NCBI GenBank assembly: GCA_023227965.1
Contig: JALOCA010000024.1
Span: 1 to 50,605, forward strand
DNA length: 50,605 nucleotides
From: Lentimicrobiaceae bacterium
GTDB lineage: Bacteria; Bacteroidota; Bacteroidia; Bacteroidales; JALOCA01
Reading direction: 5' to 3'
The translations under genes were made by a program, and so were the position numbers. The notes beneath the pieces were generated by a model. The model worked only from the letters and a program-made list of their open reading frames with translations. It did no database searches and was not told the origin of the DNA. Of this stretch, positions 17,796 through 27,000 are shown piece by piece. How positions within the stretch are numbered: position 1 is the stretch's first letter; each line of letters begins with the position of its first letter.

Positions 17796-18835
17796 TTTTT
17801 CACCTGTTCCGCAACGGCATTTTCGTCTATTTTCATCATGCAGTCGAAATGTTTTTTGGGGCAGCGGGCGTATCCCAATTTGCTGCAAGGACGGCACTTC
17901 AGGTTTTTTACCTCTATAATTACAGCGTTTCCGGGGTTCTGCGGAAGGTAAGGATACATACCGAACTGCGGTACGGTGTTTCCCCAGATGGAAACAATCT
18001 TTTTATCGAAAGCCGCGGCAATGTGCATTAATCCCGTATCGTGTGTTATCATTATCCGTGCCTGCTTTACCAGCGAAGCCGAACCATGCAGACTGTACAT
18101 TCCGCAGGCATTTACAACTTTATTGCCAAGAGCCTCCCGTATTTTTTCTCCTTTTTCAAAATCTTCTTTACCACCCAACAGTATCACCGGTTGTTCCAGC
18201 TTCTGACAAACGGCAATAATTTTTTCTGCCGGAAGAGCTTTGGTTACCTGTTTGGCTCCAATAGCAAAAGCAACAAAACCGTTCTGGTGGATTGGCGGCA
18301 GAGCATATAGATTGATTTCCTTATCTTGTGGAAGGGAGTAATCAAGACCTTTGCCATCATTTGTAACGCCCAGCTTACGGACTGCCGCAAAATAACGATC
18401 TACGATATGGACATTAGGCAGCAGGTTTATTTTAAACTTTGTGTACAAAAATTTCCGCAGATTTAATTTGGAGAAACTGCCGAAAGGTTTCCGCAGCTGT
18501 AGCAAAACGATAAACGAACGCAGGTTTTTGTGCAGGTCAACGATAAAATCGAAATTTTCGGCTTTCAGTGCAGGGACAACTTCCGTTACATTTTTACCAA
18601 TCACATGAATTGCATCCAAGTAAGGATTGGCTTCCAACAGCGGAAGGTATTGTCTTTTTGTAAGATAATGTACTTCGGCACCAGGAATCTGCATTTTAAG
18701 ACAACGTACCACCGGGGTGGTAAGCACTATATCGCCAATGGAGCTGAACCGAATGACAAGAATTTTAGGCAAGCAAGTACGTTTTGATCGGACAAAAATA
18801 AGAAAATCCCGCAGTTTGTAGGAAGCATTATTCAT
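17780..18835 (-). CDS. Glycosyltransferase family 9 (heptosyltransferase-like)
   Basis: Cytosolic, membrane-associated GT-B fold enzyme of the ADP-heptose:LPS heptosyltransferase family, predicted to add a sugar to the LPS core or a related glycan. The start of the fold is KILVIRFSSIGDIVLTTPV (from about residue 24). The C-terminal half contains VILLGGKEDFEKGEKI, then the donor-site loop MITHDTGLMHIAAAFDKKIVSIWG, both typical. CRPCSKLGYARCPKKHFDCM near the end adds a Cys cluster that may bind metal or be structural. The first 22 residues are Lys/Arg-rich and not part of the usual fold, so a later start is possible. The enzyme's sugar is not readable. No other LPS genes are close by. Confidence 0.9.
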   Translation of the reverse strand: MNNASYKLRDFLIFVRSKRTCLPKILVIRFSSIGDIVLTTPVVRCLKMQIPGAEVHYLTKRQYLPLLEANPYLDAIHVIGKNVTEVVPALKAENFDFIVDLHKNLRSFIVLLQLRKPFGSFSKLNLRKFLYTKFKINLLPNVHIVDRYFAAVRKLGVTNDGKGLDYSLPQDKEINLYALPPIHQNGFVAFAIGAKQVTKALPAEKIIAVCQKLEQPVILLGGKEDFEKGEKIREALGNKVVNACGMYSLHGSASLVKQARIMITHDTGLMHIAAAFDKKIVSIWGNTVPQFGMYPYLPQNPGNAVIIEVKNLKCRPCSKLGYARCPKKHFDCMMKIDENAVAEQVKNKSWD

Positions 18836-18913
18836 AAAGGCGGTTTCGTGGTTTATACAAGAGGGAAAACAAAGGAATGATAATGGCTTATTTTGCGCAT
18901 TTTACACAATATT

Positions 18914-18942
18914 TTGCCATTAACAAATTAATCGTACTTTTG
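18914..18942 (+). promoter_or_regulatory. Promoter of tRNA-Ser
   Basis: TTG at 18914-18916 and TACTTTTG at 18935-18942 are separated by 18 bp. This is a near-perfect Bacteroidota promoter (TTG-N19-TAnnTTTG). Predicted transcription starts a few bases before the tRNA. Confidence 0.75.
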
Positions 18943-18954
18943 CACCGCATTTTT

Positions 18955-19042
18955 GGAGAGATGGCCGAGTGGTCGAAGGCGCACGCCTGGAAAGTGTGTA
19001 ATCGTCAAAAGCGGTTCATGGGTTCGAATCCCATTCTCTCCG
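18955..19042 (+). tRNA. tRNA-Ser (anticodon GGA)
   Basis: Class II tRNA of 88 nt. The acceptor is GGAGAGA/TCTCTCC. The D arm contains GCCGAGTGGTCGAAGGC. The anticodon stem CACGC/GTGTG has the loop CTGGAAA, so the anticodon is GGA (Ser, UCC/UCU). A long variable arm and a T arm with TTCGAAT follow. The discriminator is G and CCA is not encoded. Confidence 0.96.
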
Positions 19043-19056
19043 CTCCGGTTCAAATT

Positions 19057-19079
19057 GGCGGGTTTAGCCCGCCTTTTTT
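19057..19079 (+). terminator. Terminator after tRNA-Ser
   Basis: The stem GGCGGG/CCCGCC has a 5-base loop and six T, starting 15 bases after the tRNA. Confidence 0.9.
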
Positions 19080-19198
19080 GTTTTATAAACCATAGCTGTG
19101 GAAAAATACCAAAACCCCAGATAGCCATGCCAACAGTATATGATACCAAATGAAATTTGGGGGAAGTTCCGGAAAAATAACTGAGAGAAAATACAAAT

Positions 19199-19228
19199 AA
19201 AGGGACCAACCGATTGGTTAGCCCCTTT
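19199..19228 (-). terminator. Probable terminator after the PID-CTERM-like gene
   Basis: Outer stem AAAGGG/CCCTTT and inner stem AACC/GGTT are separated by small internal mismatches. It lies 22 bases past the stop of the minus-strand small protein gene, with T-rich sequence downstream. Confidence 0.55.
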
Positions 19229-19249
19229 TTATTTCCAATTAAATACTAA

Positions 19250-19489
19250 TTATTTTTTACGAAATTCATAAATTTTTTTATAGCCATAGGCAGTAGCCAT
19301 AATAAGCAACATCCCTATGCCGCCACCTATTGGAGCGCCACCGCCCGGAGCAGAACCGTTGATAGGACCGCTGCCACCAGTACCTCCACCAACACCAGAA
19401 TTGTTGGGATGAGGCTGACTAAAAACTATGGAAGCTATAAAAGTGAATCCGACGATAAGTAGTAATCTGATTAAATTTTTCATGTTCAT
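19250..19489 (-). CDS. Small exported protein with PID-CTERM-like sorting tail
   Basis: A 79-residue protein with an N-terminal signal peptide (to about VFSQ, residue 25), a short Gly/Pro/Asn/Ser-rich mature region, and a C-terminal tripartite tail. The tail consists of GGAPIGGGIG, a hydrophobic stretch GMLLIMATAYG, and basic KKIYEFRKK. This layout fits the small Bacteroidota proteins described as carrying a PID-CTERM sorting signal, here with PIG in place of PID. After removal of both signals almost nothing but a Gly-rich peptide of about 25 residues would be left. A second ATG two codons in is also possible. The much larger T9SS gene ends upstream on the same strand, 84 bp before this start. 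The function is unknown. Confidence 0.75.
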   Translation of the reverse strand: MNMKNLIRLLLIVGFTFIASIVFSQPHPNNSGVGGGTGGSGPINGSAPGGGAPIGGGIGMLLIMATAYGYKKIYEFRKK

Positions 19490-19573
19490 AAAGTTAAATT
19501 GTTATCCAAAATATTTGTTAATATTGGTAACGGCTTTGCTACCAGTAACCAATGACTAACAACCAATATATCA

Positions 19574-22500
19574 CTATTTAATTATTACTTTTTGTGAATA
19601 AACACTGTTATTTGTAAACACCTTAATGATATAACAACCTGATATAGTATTCAGAGGCAAACAATATAAGGAAGAGATGTCAATCTGTTTTGTAATTACC
19701 GGTTTCCCAAGTATATCGTAAACAATTATTTTTCCGTTCAGAGTTTCCTTGCCAGGATTTACATAAACCATTTTACCACAGGAATAAATGTTTACCTTAT
19801 TTTCCGATGGATCGTTTATGCCATTAACCGATTTAAAATGAAGATTAAACCGATCAGGATTGTCGCCAATGGAAGCCGTGAAAGAATATGCCGGATTTTG
19901 GGTTAAATCCTGAGTGATGTTTAGTGTTTTATCCTCCAGCATAACCGGCGAACTGTTAAAATTAAGAATTTCGGTTGCCCGGAGGGTAAAATTACCATTT
20001 ACTCCGGCATTTAATTGCAAAGGGATAATCAGTTCGTTTTCCATTTTTGGAAAGGTATTAATTGCCATATTTACATTATCGGTAGTAACAGTAGATAATT
20101 GCGGCACATTGGAAACAAACAATTTCCAGCAATCATAAGCATTGTCGGCTCCGGAGGTTGCATTGGCATCAAAACGGACAACGGCTTCGTCGGAATAGTT
20201 TCCGTTAGCCACTTGTAATCTTACCAATAGGTTGATATTGTAATCTTTATAAAAAGGAGTATTATTATGAACACGAATCCCATTATCCATTCCAAGTGTG
20301 GCAGAAGCCGAGGTTTTTACAAAGAAACCCTGCATCGGCGGAATATAACGGGAACCACCGCTTGCTCCAACACCTTGGTTAGAACCTTCGGCACCTAAGT
20401 AATATTTATAATTACCAACTCCAGCGTTCAGGGTGTTATCCCAGAAATAGATGGAGTTGTTCATTTCGGCAGGTTTTGTCCATCCAGATACAGCATCCCA
20501 GTCAATTGCCGAAGGATAGGGGTTACCAACCAAATTCCATCCTTCGCCTTGTCCGGTGGTAAATGATAATGGAATAGAATAAGTTCCGTCATTCAGACTT
20601 CCGGTAAATTCCAACGTTTTGGTGGTAGGAGCGCCGTTCTGATAACTGTACATGGTGGAATAGCCTTTTCCGATAGTATTCAAAGGTGTTGTTCCGGCTA
20701 CATCTTCATAAAGGTTCACAGTTTCATTGTATTGTTTTAAATAACAATAACTAAAGACATCACTTGCCTGTGCAATGGAAGCAACAGGTTGCGAAATCAG
20801 ATGCCATTTGTCGTTATCACCGACTAAAGCCCCTTCGATAGTCTGTTGGACATTGGCGGTTCCGGTTACGGTAAGATTTGCATTTCCCAGCAATGAAGCA
20901 CCGGATTCTATGGTAAGATTATGGCAGATTCCGGCAGCCGAAAGAGTTGGGTAGTTGGTTAATCCTGCCGGGATAATAACATCAGTAGAAGCTACGGGAA
21001 GTTGTGCGTTATCCCAGTTGGAAACATCTGCCCAGTCGTTGCTGATGGTTCCGTCCCACAAACCAGCCTGACCAGTCATGGTAGAAAACGACCAGATGGG
21101 ACATCCTGTGGCATCGCCTCCGCTATTGAACGGCACAACCTGCCAATAATAAGTTGTACCAAAAGTTAATGGAGCAGCAGGTGAATAGGGCGAAGTTTGA
21201 ACCGTACCATTTTCGATATTGGTGGGGGCAACTGTACCACCGCCATCGGTTCCGAAATATAATTTATATCCTTGAGGTGTTCCTCCGGTAGCGCCGGCAG
21301 ACCATGTAAGTGTGGTATTGATGTTTACTTTGCTGGCGGCATTGGCAGGAGCGCCGATAGTTGCCGGTTGCGGTGGCGCAACGTAAATCACAGGTCCTCT
21401 TACATAGTCTACATAAAATTTAGCAGAACTGTAAGTCGTGGTGGCGGCTATTGCCAGATAATAATTATTGCCTGCAATAGATGAAAGATCAACGACATAT
21501 TCTGCCCAGGTAGCGGTAAGTGTATTGGCAATTCCAATATCGGTCCAGGTTATAAGGTCTGGCGAATATTTTACCTGTAAGGTTTGTGTTGTACCTGAAT
21601 TTGTTTTTGCATAATACTTTAACGTACTACCAGTTATGATGGTAAGTTGTGGGGTGATAAGTTTTTTATCAGAAACCACGGCATAAGGAGTGTAATAAGT
21701 ACATTTTACGCCCTCGTAATATTGTGAAGATGATTGTCCCCAGGTAGAAGGATCTATGCTCCAGCCCTCGGGTGGGAAACTACCTTCAAAACTTTCTCTC
21801 AAAGAACCTTCGGCAAAGGCTGTACCGCTTAAATCGGCGATGTGTGTTTCTTTGGCATTAGCAGCTATTTGCAACTGGGCTGTTTTGTTTCCTGTGGAAG
21901 TTGGCGAAAATGAAACGCTAACCGTTGCTGTCTGCCCGTAAACAAGGTTGATAGGATAAGTATTGGCATCACTAAGCGTGAATTGGCTGGCATCGGTTCC
22001 CGTAAGGGTAATATCGCCGCTGGCGATGACCAGTGAAGCCTGTCCCTCGTTACTGATGGTAAATGTTTGGGGGGTAGATGTTGTATTGGCAATAATTTCT
22101 CCAAAATTTTTGCTGGTTGGGCTCATCAGGAAGATTGCATTTACCGGAATTTCTTCCACCACTACATTATCGAGATAAATGTAATCCACATTGTAATTAC
22201 TTGTCCCCTGGAAAGCAATTCTCACATTATCATAGCCGGCGCCGGTATAGGCGCTGATGTCTTTTAATTTTTCAGTCCAGGTACTTTGACCGGTTAATCC
22301 CGACCAAAGAATATTAGGATACGTATTTCCTCCATCGGTAGAAAGCAATACAGAGAAATCGCCTCCATAGGAATTTTTAAAATAAAATTTTAAACAAGCG
22401 GAAGACAATCCGGATAAATCAAGCACTGGTGTGATTAATTTTGATTGATTACCCGAAGGATTATTGGCTGTTTCAAATGCAGCACTCTTTCCTGAATAGC

Positions 22501-23638
22501 CTCCTGCGCTGCTTCCCCAGCCGTAGGAAGAAGAAGGTGTACGAACTTCGCTCCAGCAATCTGCTGTGGGCGGTACGCTTCCTTCAAAATTCTGGGTAAA
22601 AGGATAGGTGATATTTTTACCACAGGGAGTAGTGGCGTTGGCAATTTTTCCAGTAGAATAAGCAAAGGTGCCATCCACAGACCAGGCTTTATAATAATAG
22701 GTTGTATTTGATAATACAGGTGTATGGTTGAAAGTTGTCTGATCGCCATTGTACAGCACTGTTCCGCCACCGGTAATGGTATTTCCAGCCGAATAGGATG
22801 TGCCATTTGCAGGTGCCCCAAAAGTGTTTGAAGTATTCCATGCAACCATCACATTATCATTTGCCAGGTTTTTAGTCCAGGACAAATCAATTTCAGTAGC
22901 ATTGGCGGCAGTAGCCGTAAAGGTTACGGGGTTTGCGGTATTCGAAGGTGGGGTAAACGTATATAGTGTTCCATTGGAAAGTCCCGTATTACTTGAAATA
23001 TTGTTATTTGACGTTGTCGAACTTACAGTACTCAACGAAGGCGTAGCGTTTGGTGTAACGCTCAAATAATGTCCCGAACCTCCTGTAGCATCGTTCATTC
23101 CGATTGAAATTGCGGCCATGTAAAATGCAGTTGTATTTCCAAAAATGATTTCTATTTTGTTTGTCGTTTCATATAATTTTACCTGAAAATTCTGACTTGC
23201 ACTACTACTAGCTTTTGAACATTTTACATTTTTCCATTGTACAGTAAAAATCCGGTTAGGAGATATTCCATCAGTAGTATACTGAATATCACCAGAATAG
23301 TTATCATCCCATAATGGTGCAACAAGCGGTTTGTAAGATGTTGATGCTAAATTATTCCCTTTTGCATGATTTGACATTGCTGTACCCAATCCTACCCAGC
23401 AATTCGTAGAAATTTTCACCTGAGTATAAGCAATTCCACAATAGTTAAATGAAAATCCGATGTCAATAGCAGAAGATAAATAATCATCTCCGGTAGTAAT
23501 ACCAGTGGTGGAGCCTGTGATTTCTGTGTACGTTCCTGTGCTTCCGGCAAATTGATACTCAGCAGCCGTCTGAGCCATGGTCTTTATGCCGCCAGCCAGA
23601 AACAGCAGGATAATTAAAAAAGTAAACGTTTTTTTCAT
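19574..23638 (-). CDS. Very large T9SS-exported multidomain surface protein
   Basis: A 1354-residue exported protein with a signal peptide ending near TMAQ (residue 23). An N-terminal beta-sandwich of the GEVED/choice-of-anchor kind follows (about 25-230), then a fibronectin type III-like domain (about 235-335). A MAM or cleaved-adhesin-like domain spans about 345-495. An ASPM/SPD-2/Hydin-like domain starting MSPTSKNFGEI spans about 500-610. A second cleaved-adhesin-like domain (FEGSFPPEGW) and another FN3 domain come next, and a large C-terminal region begins near LWDGTISNDWADVSNWDN. The last 70 residues form a type IX sorting domain with VNIYSCGKMVYVN and YIIKVFTNN. No catalytic motif was recognised, so an adhesin or matrix role is the best guess. 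Its promoter region matches that of the next large gene upstream. Confidence 0.88.
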   Translation of the reverse strand: MKKTFTFLIILLFLAGGIKTMAQTAAEYQFAGSTGTYTEITGSTTGITTGDDYLSSAIDIGFSFNYCGIAYTQVKISTNCWVGLGTAMSNHAKGNNLASTSYKPLVAPLWDDNYSGDIQYTTDGISPNRIFTVQWKNVKCSKASSSASQNFQVKLYETTNKIEIIFGNTTAFYMAAISIGMNDATGGSGHYLSVTPNATPSLSTVSSTTSNNNISSNTGLSNGTLYTFTPPSNTANPVTFTATAANATEIDLSWTKNLANDNVMVAWNTSNTFGAPANGTSYSAGNTITGGGTVLYNGDQTTFNHTPVLSNTTYYYKAWSVDGTFAYSTGKIANATTPCGKNITYPFTQNFEGSVPPTADCWSEVRTPSSSYGWGSSAGGYSGKSAAFETANNPSGNQSKLITPVLDLSGLSSACLKFYFKNSYGGDFSVLLSTDGGNTYPNILWSGLTGQSTWTEKLKDISAYTGAGYDNVRIAFQGTSNYNVDYIYLDNVVVEEIPVNAIFLMSPTSKNFGEIIANTTSTPQTFTISNEGQASLVIASGDITLTGTDASQFTLSDANTYPINLVYGQTATVSVSFSPTSTGNKTAQLQIAANAKETHIADLSGTAFAEGSLRESFEGSFPPEGWSIDPSTWGQSSSQYYEGVKCTYYTPYAVVSDKKLITPQLTIITGSTLKYYAKTNSGTTQTLQVKYSPDLITWTDIGIANTLTATWAEYVVDLSSIAGNNYYLAIAATTTYSSAKFYVDYVRGPVIYVAPPQPATIGAPANAASKVNINTTLTWSAGATGGTPQGYKLYFGTDGGGTVAPTNIENGTVQTSPYSPAAPLTFGTTYYWQVVPFNSGGDATGCPIWSFSTMTGQAGLWDGTISNDWADVSNWDNAQLPVASTDVIIPAGLTNYPTLSAAGICHNLTIESGASLLGNANLTVTGTANVQQTIEGALVGDNDKWHLISQPVASIAQASDVFSYCYLKQYNETVNLYEDVAGTTPLNTIGKGYSTMYSYQNGAPTTKTLEFTGSLNDGTYSIPLSFTTGQGEGWNLVGNPYPSAIDWDAVSGWTKPAEMNNSIYFWDNTLNAGVGNYKYYLGAEGSNQGVGASGGSRYIPPMQGFFVKTSASATLGMDNGIRVHNNTPFYKDYNINLLVRLQVANGNYSDEAVVRFDANATSGADNAYDCWKLFVSNVPQLSTVTTDNVNMAINTFPKMENELIIPLQLNAGVNGNFTLRATEILNFNSSPVMLEDKTLNITQDLTQNPAYSFTASIGDNPDRFNLHFKSVNGINDPSENKVNIYSCGKMVYVNPGKETLNGKIIVYDILGKPVITKQIDISSLYCLPLNTISGCYIIKVFTNNSVYSQKVIIK

Positions 23639-23730
23639 ATTTTGAAAATTTTATGAGTAATATTGATGAATTTTAGTGCTTTATTGTAAAATATGTTTAA
23701 TTTTATTATTCAACGTTTAAATATATTCTG

Positions 23731-23789
23731 CAAATAAAATCTATCAGATTATATATTTCAGATTAAATACTTATTAATTGGTATATTTG
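23731..23789 (-). promoter_or_regulatory. Promoter with shared 16-bp element (copy B)
   Basis: Read on the minus strand, CAAATATACCAATTAA (23774-23789) is followed after exactly 35 bp by TTTATTTG (23731-23738), one mismatch from the -7 consensus TAnnTTTG. The same two blocks with the same 35-bp spacing occur before the next large T9SS gene (27982-28040). There is no TTG at -33, which suggests activator dependence. The predicted leader is about 85 nt. Confidence 0.65.
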
Positions 23790-23985
23790 TAAGATTTTAT
23801 AAAATTTATATTTTTTTGTTGGTCAGTTTATTATAGCATAAATTTAGTTTCAAACTTATATTAATTTTGAAATCCAGACTATGCAGGCTCAATTGGAATG
23901 ATTTTTTATTGATTGTTTAGCTTATGCGGTAGCATTCTTGTATTTATAAAATAAAGTATATAAAAGTGATTTTTTTATGATTTTT

Positions 23986-24027
23986 AAAAAATAAGGTTAC
24001 TCATTGTAAAGAATAACCTTATTTTTT
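23986..24027 (-). terminator. Terminator after the InlB-repeat T9SS gene
   Basis: The 13-bp stem AAAAATAAGGTTA/TAACCTTATTTTT has a 14-base loop and T runs on both sides. It lies 43 bp past the stop, in the 430-bp gap between the two large genes. Between this hairpin and the copy B promoter the gap is very AT-rich with no gene visible. Confidence 0.85.
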
Positions 24028-24069
24028 ATTAATACTTTATTATAAAGATTTTATAATTTACAAAATGAT

Positions 24070-27000
24070 TTACTTTATTATTATTTTTTTGATAATAATA
24101 GCATTATTCACATAAATTTCAGCAAAATATAAACCTTTTGTCAGATAAGAAACATTAAAGACTTTACTGTTACTTGCCACATTTGATAGTGAATAAGAAC
24201 CTAATATCTGACCCTGAATATTTTTAATTTTAACAAATACATTGTTTATAATTCCTGAAGGAAACTCTAATGCAAAATATCCATCAGCAGGGTTTGGATA
24301 AACTTTAATTTCCGAAGCCATATCTCGTTCTGGTACAGAAACCTTAGGAGTAAAGTTAGCTGTTAGCGATCTGTTTGCAATGGCAGAAAATGAATATATT
24401 GAATCAGTAGATACTTCCGTTCCGTTTTCCATCCAGTTAACAAATAAATAATCAGCTCCGGGAATGGCTGTCAGAGTAACTGTTTCATTGTAGTTAAATG
24501 TACCTTCCCCTGTAACTGTACCACTTTCAACCGGATAAACATTAGCGGTTATTACAAAAGCCTGAATTTCAAAATTTGCCACCAACGAACGATTGGAAGT
24601 TACTTCAAATGAATATGTTAAGTCTGTTGATACAATTGTTCCGTTTTCTGTCCAGTTTACAAAATTATAGCCGGTGTCAGGAGTTGCGACTAAGGTTGCG
24701 GTAGAATTAGCTACATAGTTTCCGGCACCGGTGATTGTACCACCTTCTTCCGGATTGGCAATAGCAGTAACAGTGTAAGTATTTGTTTGATTTTCAAAAG
24801 TAGCCACCAACGAATGGTCGGTTACAACAATAAAAGAGTAAACAGGCGCAGTAGATAAAACTGTTCCATTTTCCGTCCAATTTATAAAATCGTATCCCTG
24901 TTCCGGTGTTGCAGTTACCGTTGCGGTATAGCCATAGCTATAGTATCCGCTTCCGGTAGTAGTACCGCCTTCAGCAGGTTCGGAAGAAGTGATAACGTTA
25001 AAAGTCTGTAACTCAAAATTAGCCACCAGGTTACGGTTAGAAGTTACAACAAACGAATACACAGAGTTATTTGACACCGTGCTACCATTTTCCGTCCATT
25101 TGACAAAGTTATAACCAGTTTGTGGTGTTGCTGTTAGTGTTGCAGTGGTATTTCCAGCATAGGTACCGGCGCCGGTAACCATACCTCCACCCGGAGGATT
25201 TGAGGTAGCTGTAATTGTATAATTTATCAAACCAAACCATTCCAGAGCATCCTCTATCGTTGAATTAATATCATTGTTATTGGTAAACTGTGAAATATCA
25301 AAACTTAGAAAATAAGATTTATAAATAAGATCATCAAGCCAAATAGCACAACCATTTCCCTTTGAATAGGCATCTCCATCGAAAGGTCCGTCTTCAAATA
25401 CATAAGAACCCCAGGAATTTATCTCGGGATTGGTAACTTCATTGGCATACCATTCAGGACAATCCCCGTTCATAATTACATCAGGACTGTCAGCATAAAC
25501 ATTTATTTCCTCATCTGTTTCCCCTATTGGTGTTCCTGCCAATCCTTTAATGCTTCCGGAAGCAAATCCTATGGAATCAGGTCCTCCTATCCCATCGTCT
25601 CCACCAAAAATAGGTGGATTTACCTGAGCAATATATTCACCACGGATGTAAGCAGTAAAAAACTTTTTTAAAGGTTTTGCATTGGGTTCGGGATACTGCA
25701 TTTTTGCCATATTATCGGATGCCAGAAATAAGTTTTTAGGAGATGTTTCGGTTCCTGAATCCAGAAAATTCATCAGAGCAACCGATAAAGTATCATGAAT
25801 GGCAGAGTTACCCGATGAATTCGAATATGCAAAAATTATATTATAGCAATCCGGAAAACGATAAGAGGGATATTCTGCCCAGTTGTAAACATCGTAATCC
25901 ACGCCTGCCAAATCCAACGCATTAATATATTTTGGATATTCCTTATTTTGATAATCCTGATAACCTGGTTTGTTACCCGGAGTCAAAAACAAAATATTTA
26001 CACCTGCTGTTGGGAGGATTTTAAATGAGAAATATTCTGTTGGAATATTGGAAGGTAAAGTACCACGATTGTGGTTGGTAGAATTATCGGTTGCAGCAAA
26101 ATAATAGCTGATGGTGCTGCTGCTTGGAATTGACGGTAACTGATAATGATAAATATTAGGAGCTTCGAAAGAAGTATGCGTCATACTTTGCCAGCCATTT
26201 CCGATGTTGTAATACAAAGTATCAGAACTTATTCCGGAAATATCGAGTATAGTAGCAGTTATTTCCGGAGTATGGTTAAAGGTATTCCAGACGTCTTCAG
26301 ATGCCATTATCGGTGCCTGGGTATCTTCTCCCATGTAAAACTTAATAGCCATGTTGTTTTTCAAAAGATTGCCCGGAGGTTCTGGCCCAATGTATTGGTT
26401 ATTTTCCACAATTTCACGAAGATAGCAAAGTCCTACGGTACCTTCGTCATTCTGTATGGCTACAGTGGCACTTTGTCCGTAATCATGAATGGCGGGGCTA
26501 CCTGTTTGCCCGTTTGCAACATTTTTGTATTGCATGGCAATTTCTCCGTTTTCGTATAAAATCGCTTCAAAACACAAGGTTGGTGTTCCACCTGTTCCGG
26601 CAGCAAACCGTAAATTATTCCATTCAATCACACAATAACGATTGGGAGCAGTTCCAAAAGTTTGATAATAAATATTTCCAGTACCTTCATCTGCATACAA
26701 ATCATCCCAGTAAACAGAGATTAATGCCGGCATTTCGGAATATCCGGGTATTGGATAAGTATAATTAAAAATATTGCCATCACTATGCCATCCGTTGGAA
26801 GGATATTCTTTATACCACTGGTTATCTGCGAGTAATAATGTACCATTAATATCCGCATAAAACTGGCTTCTGTTTATCCCATAAAAAGGAAAATCAAATC
26901 CTATGGGTATTGGTTCCGAAAAATTATCATCTCCATAAAATCCGGTTACTCCATATGTTATTGTGGAAGCACCTGTATTGCTGATTTCTATCCAATTATA

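Noticed and set aside
24350..25222. Regular repeats considered as a CRISPR array
   Set aside because: Units are about 225 bp, coding and diverged; there are no short identical repeats with unique spacers.
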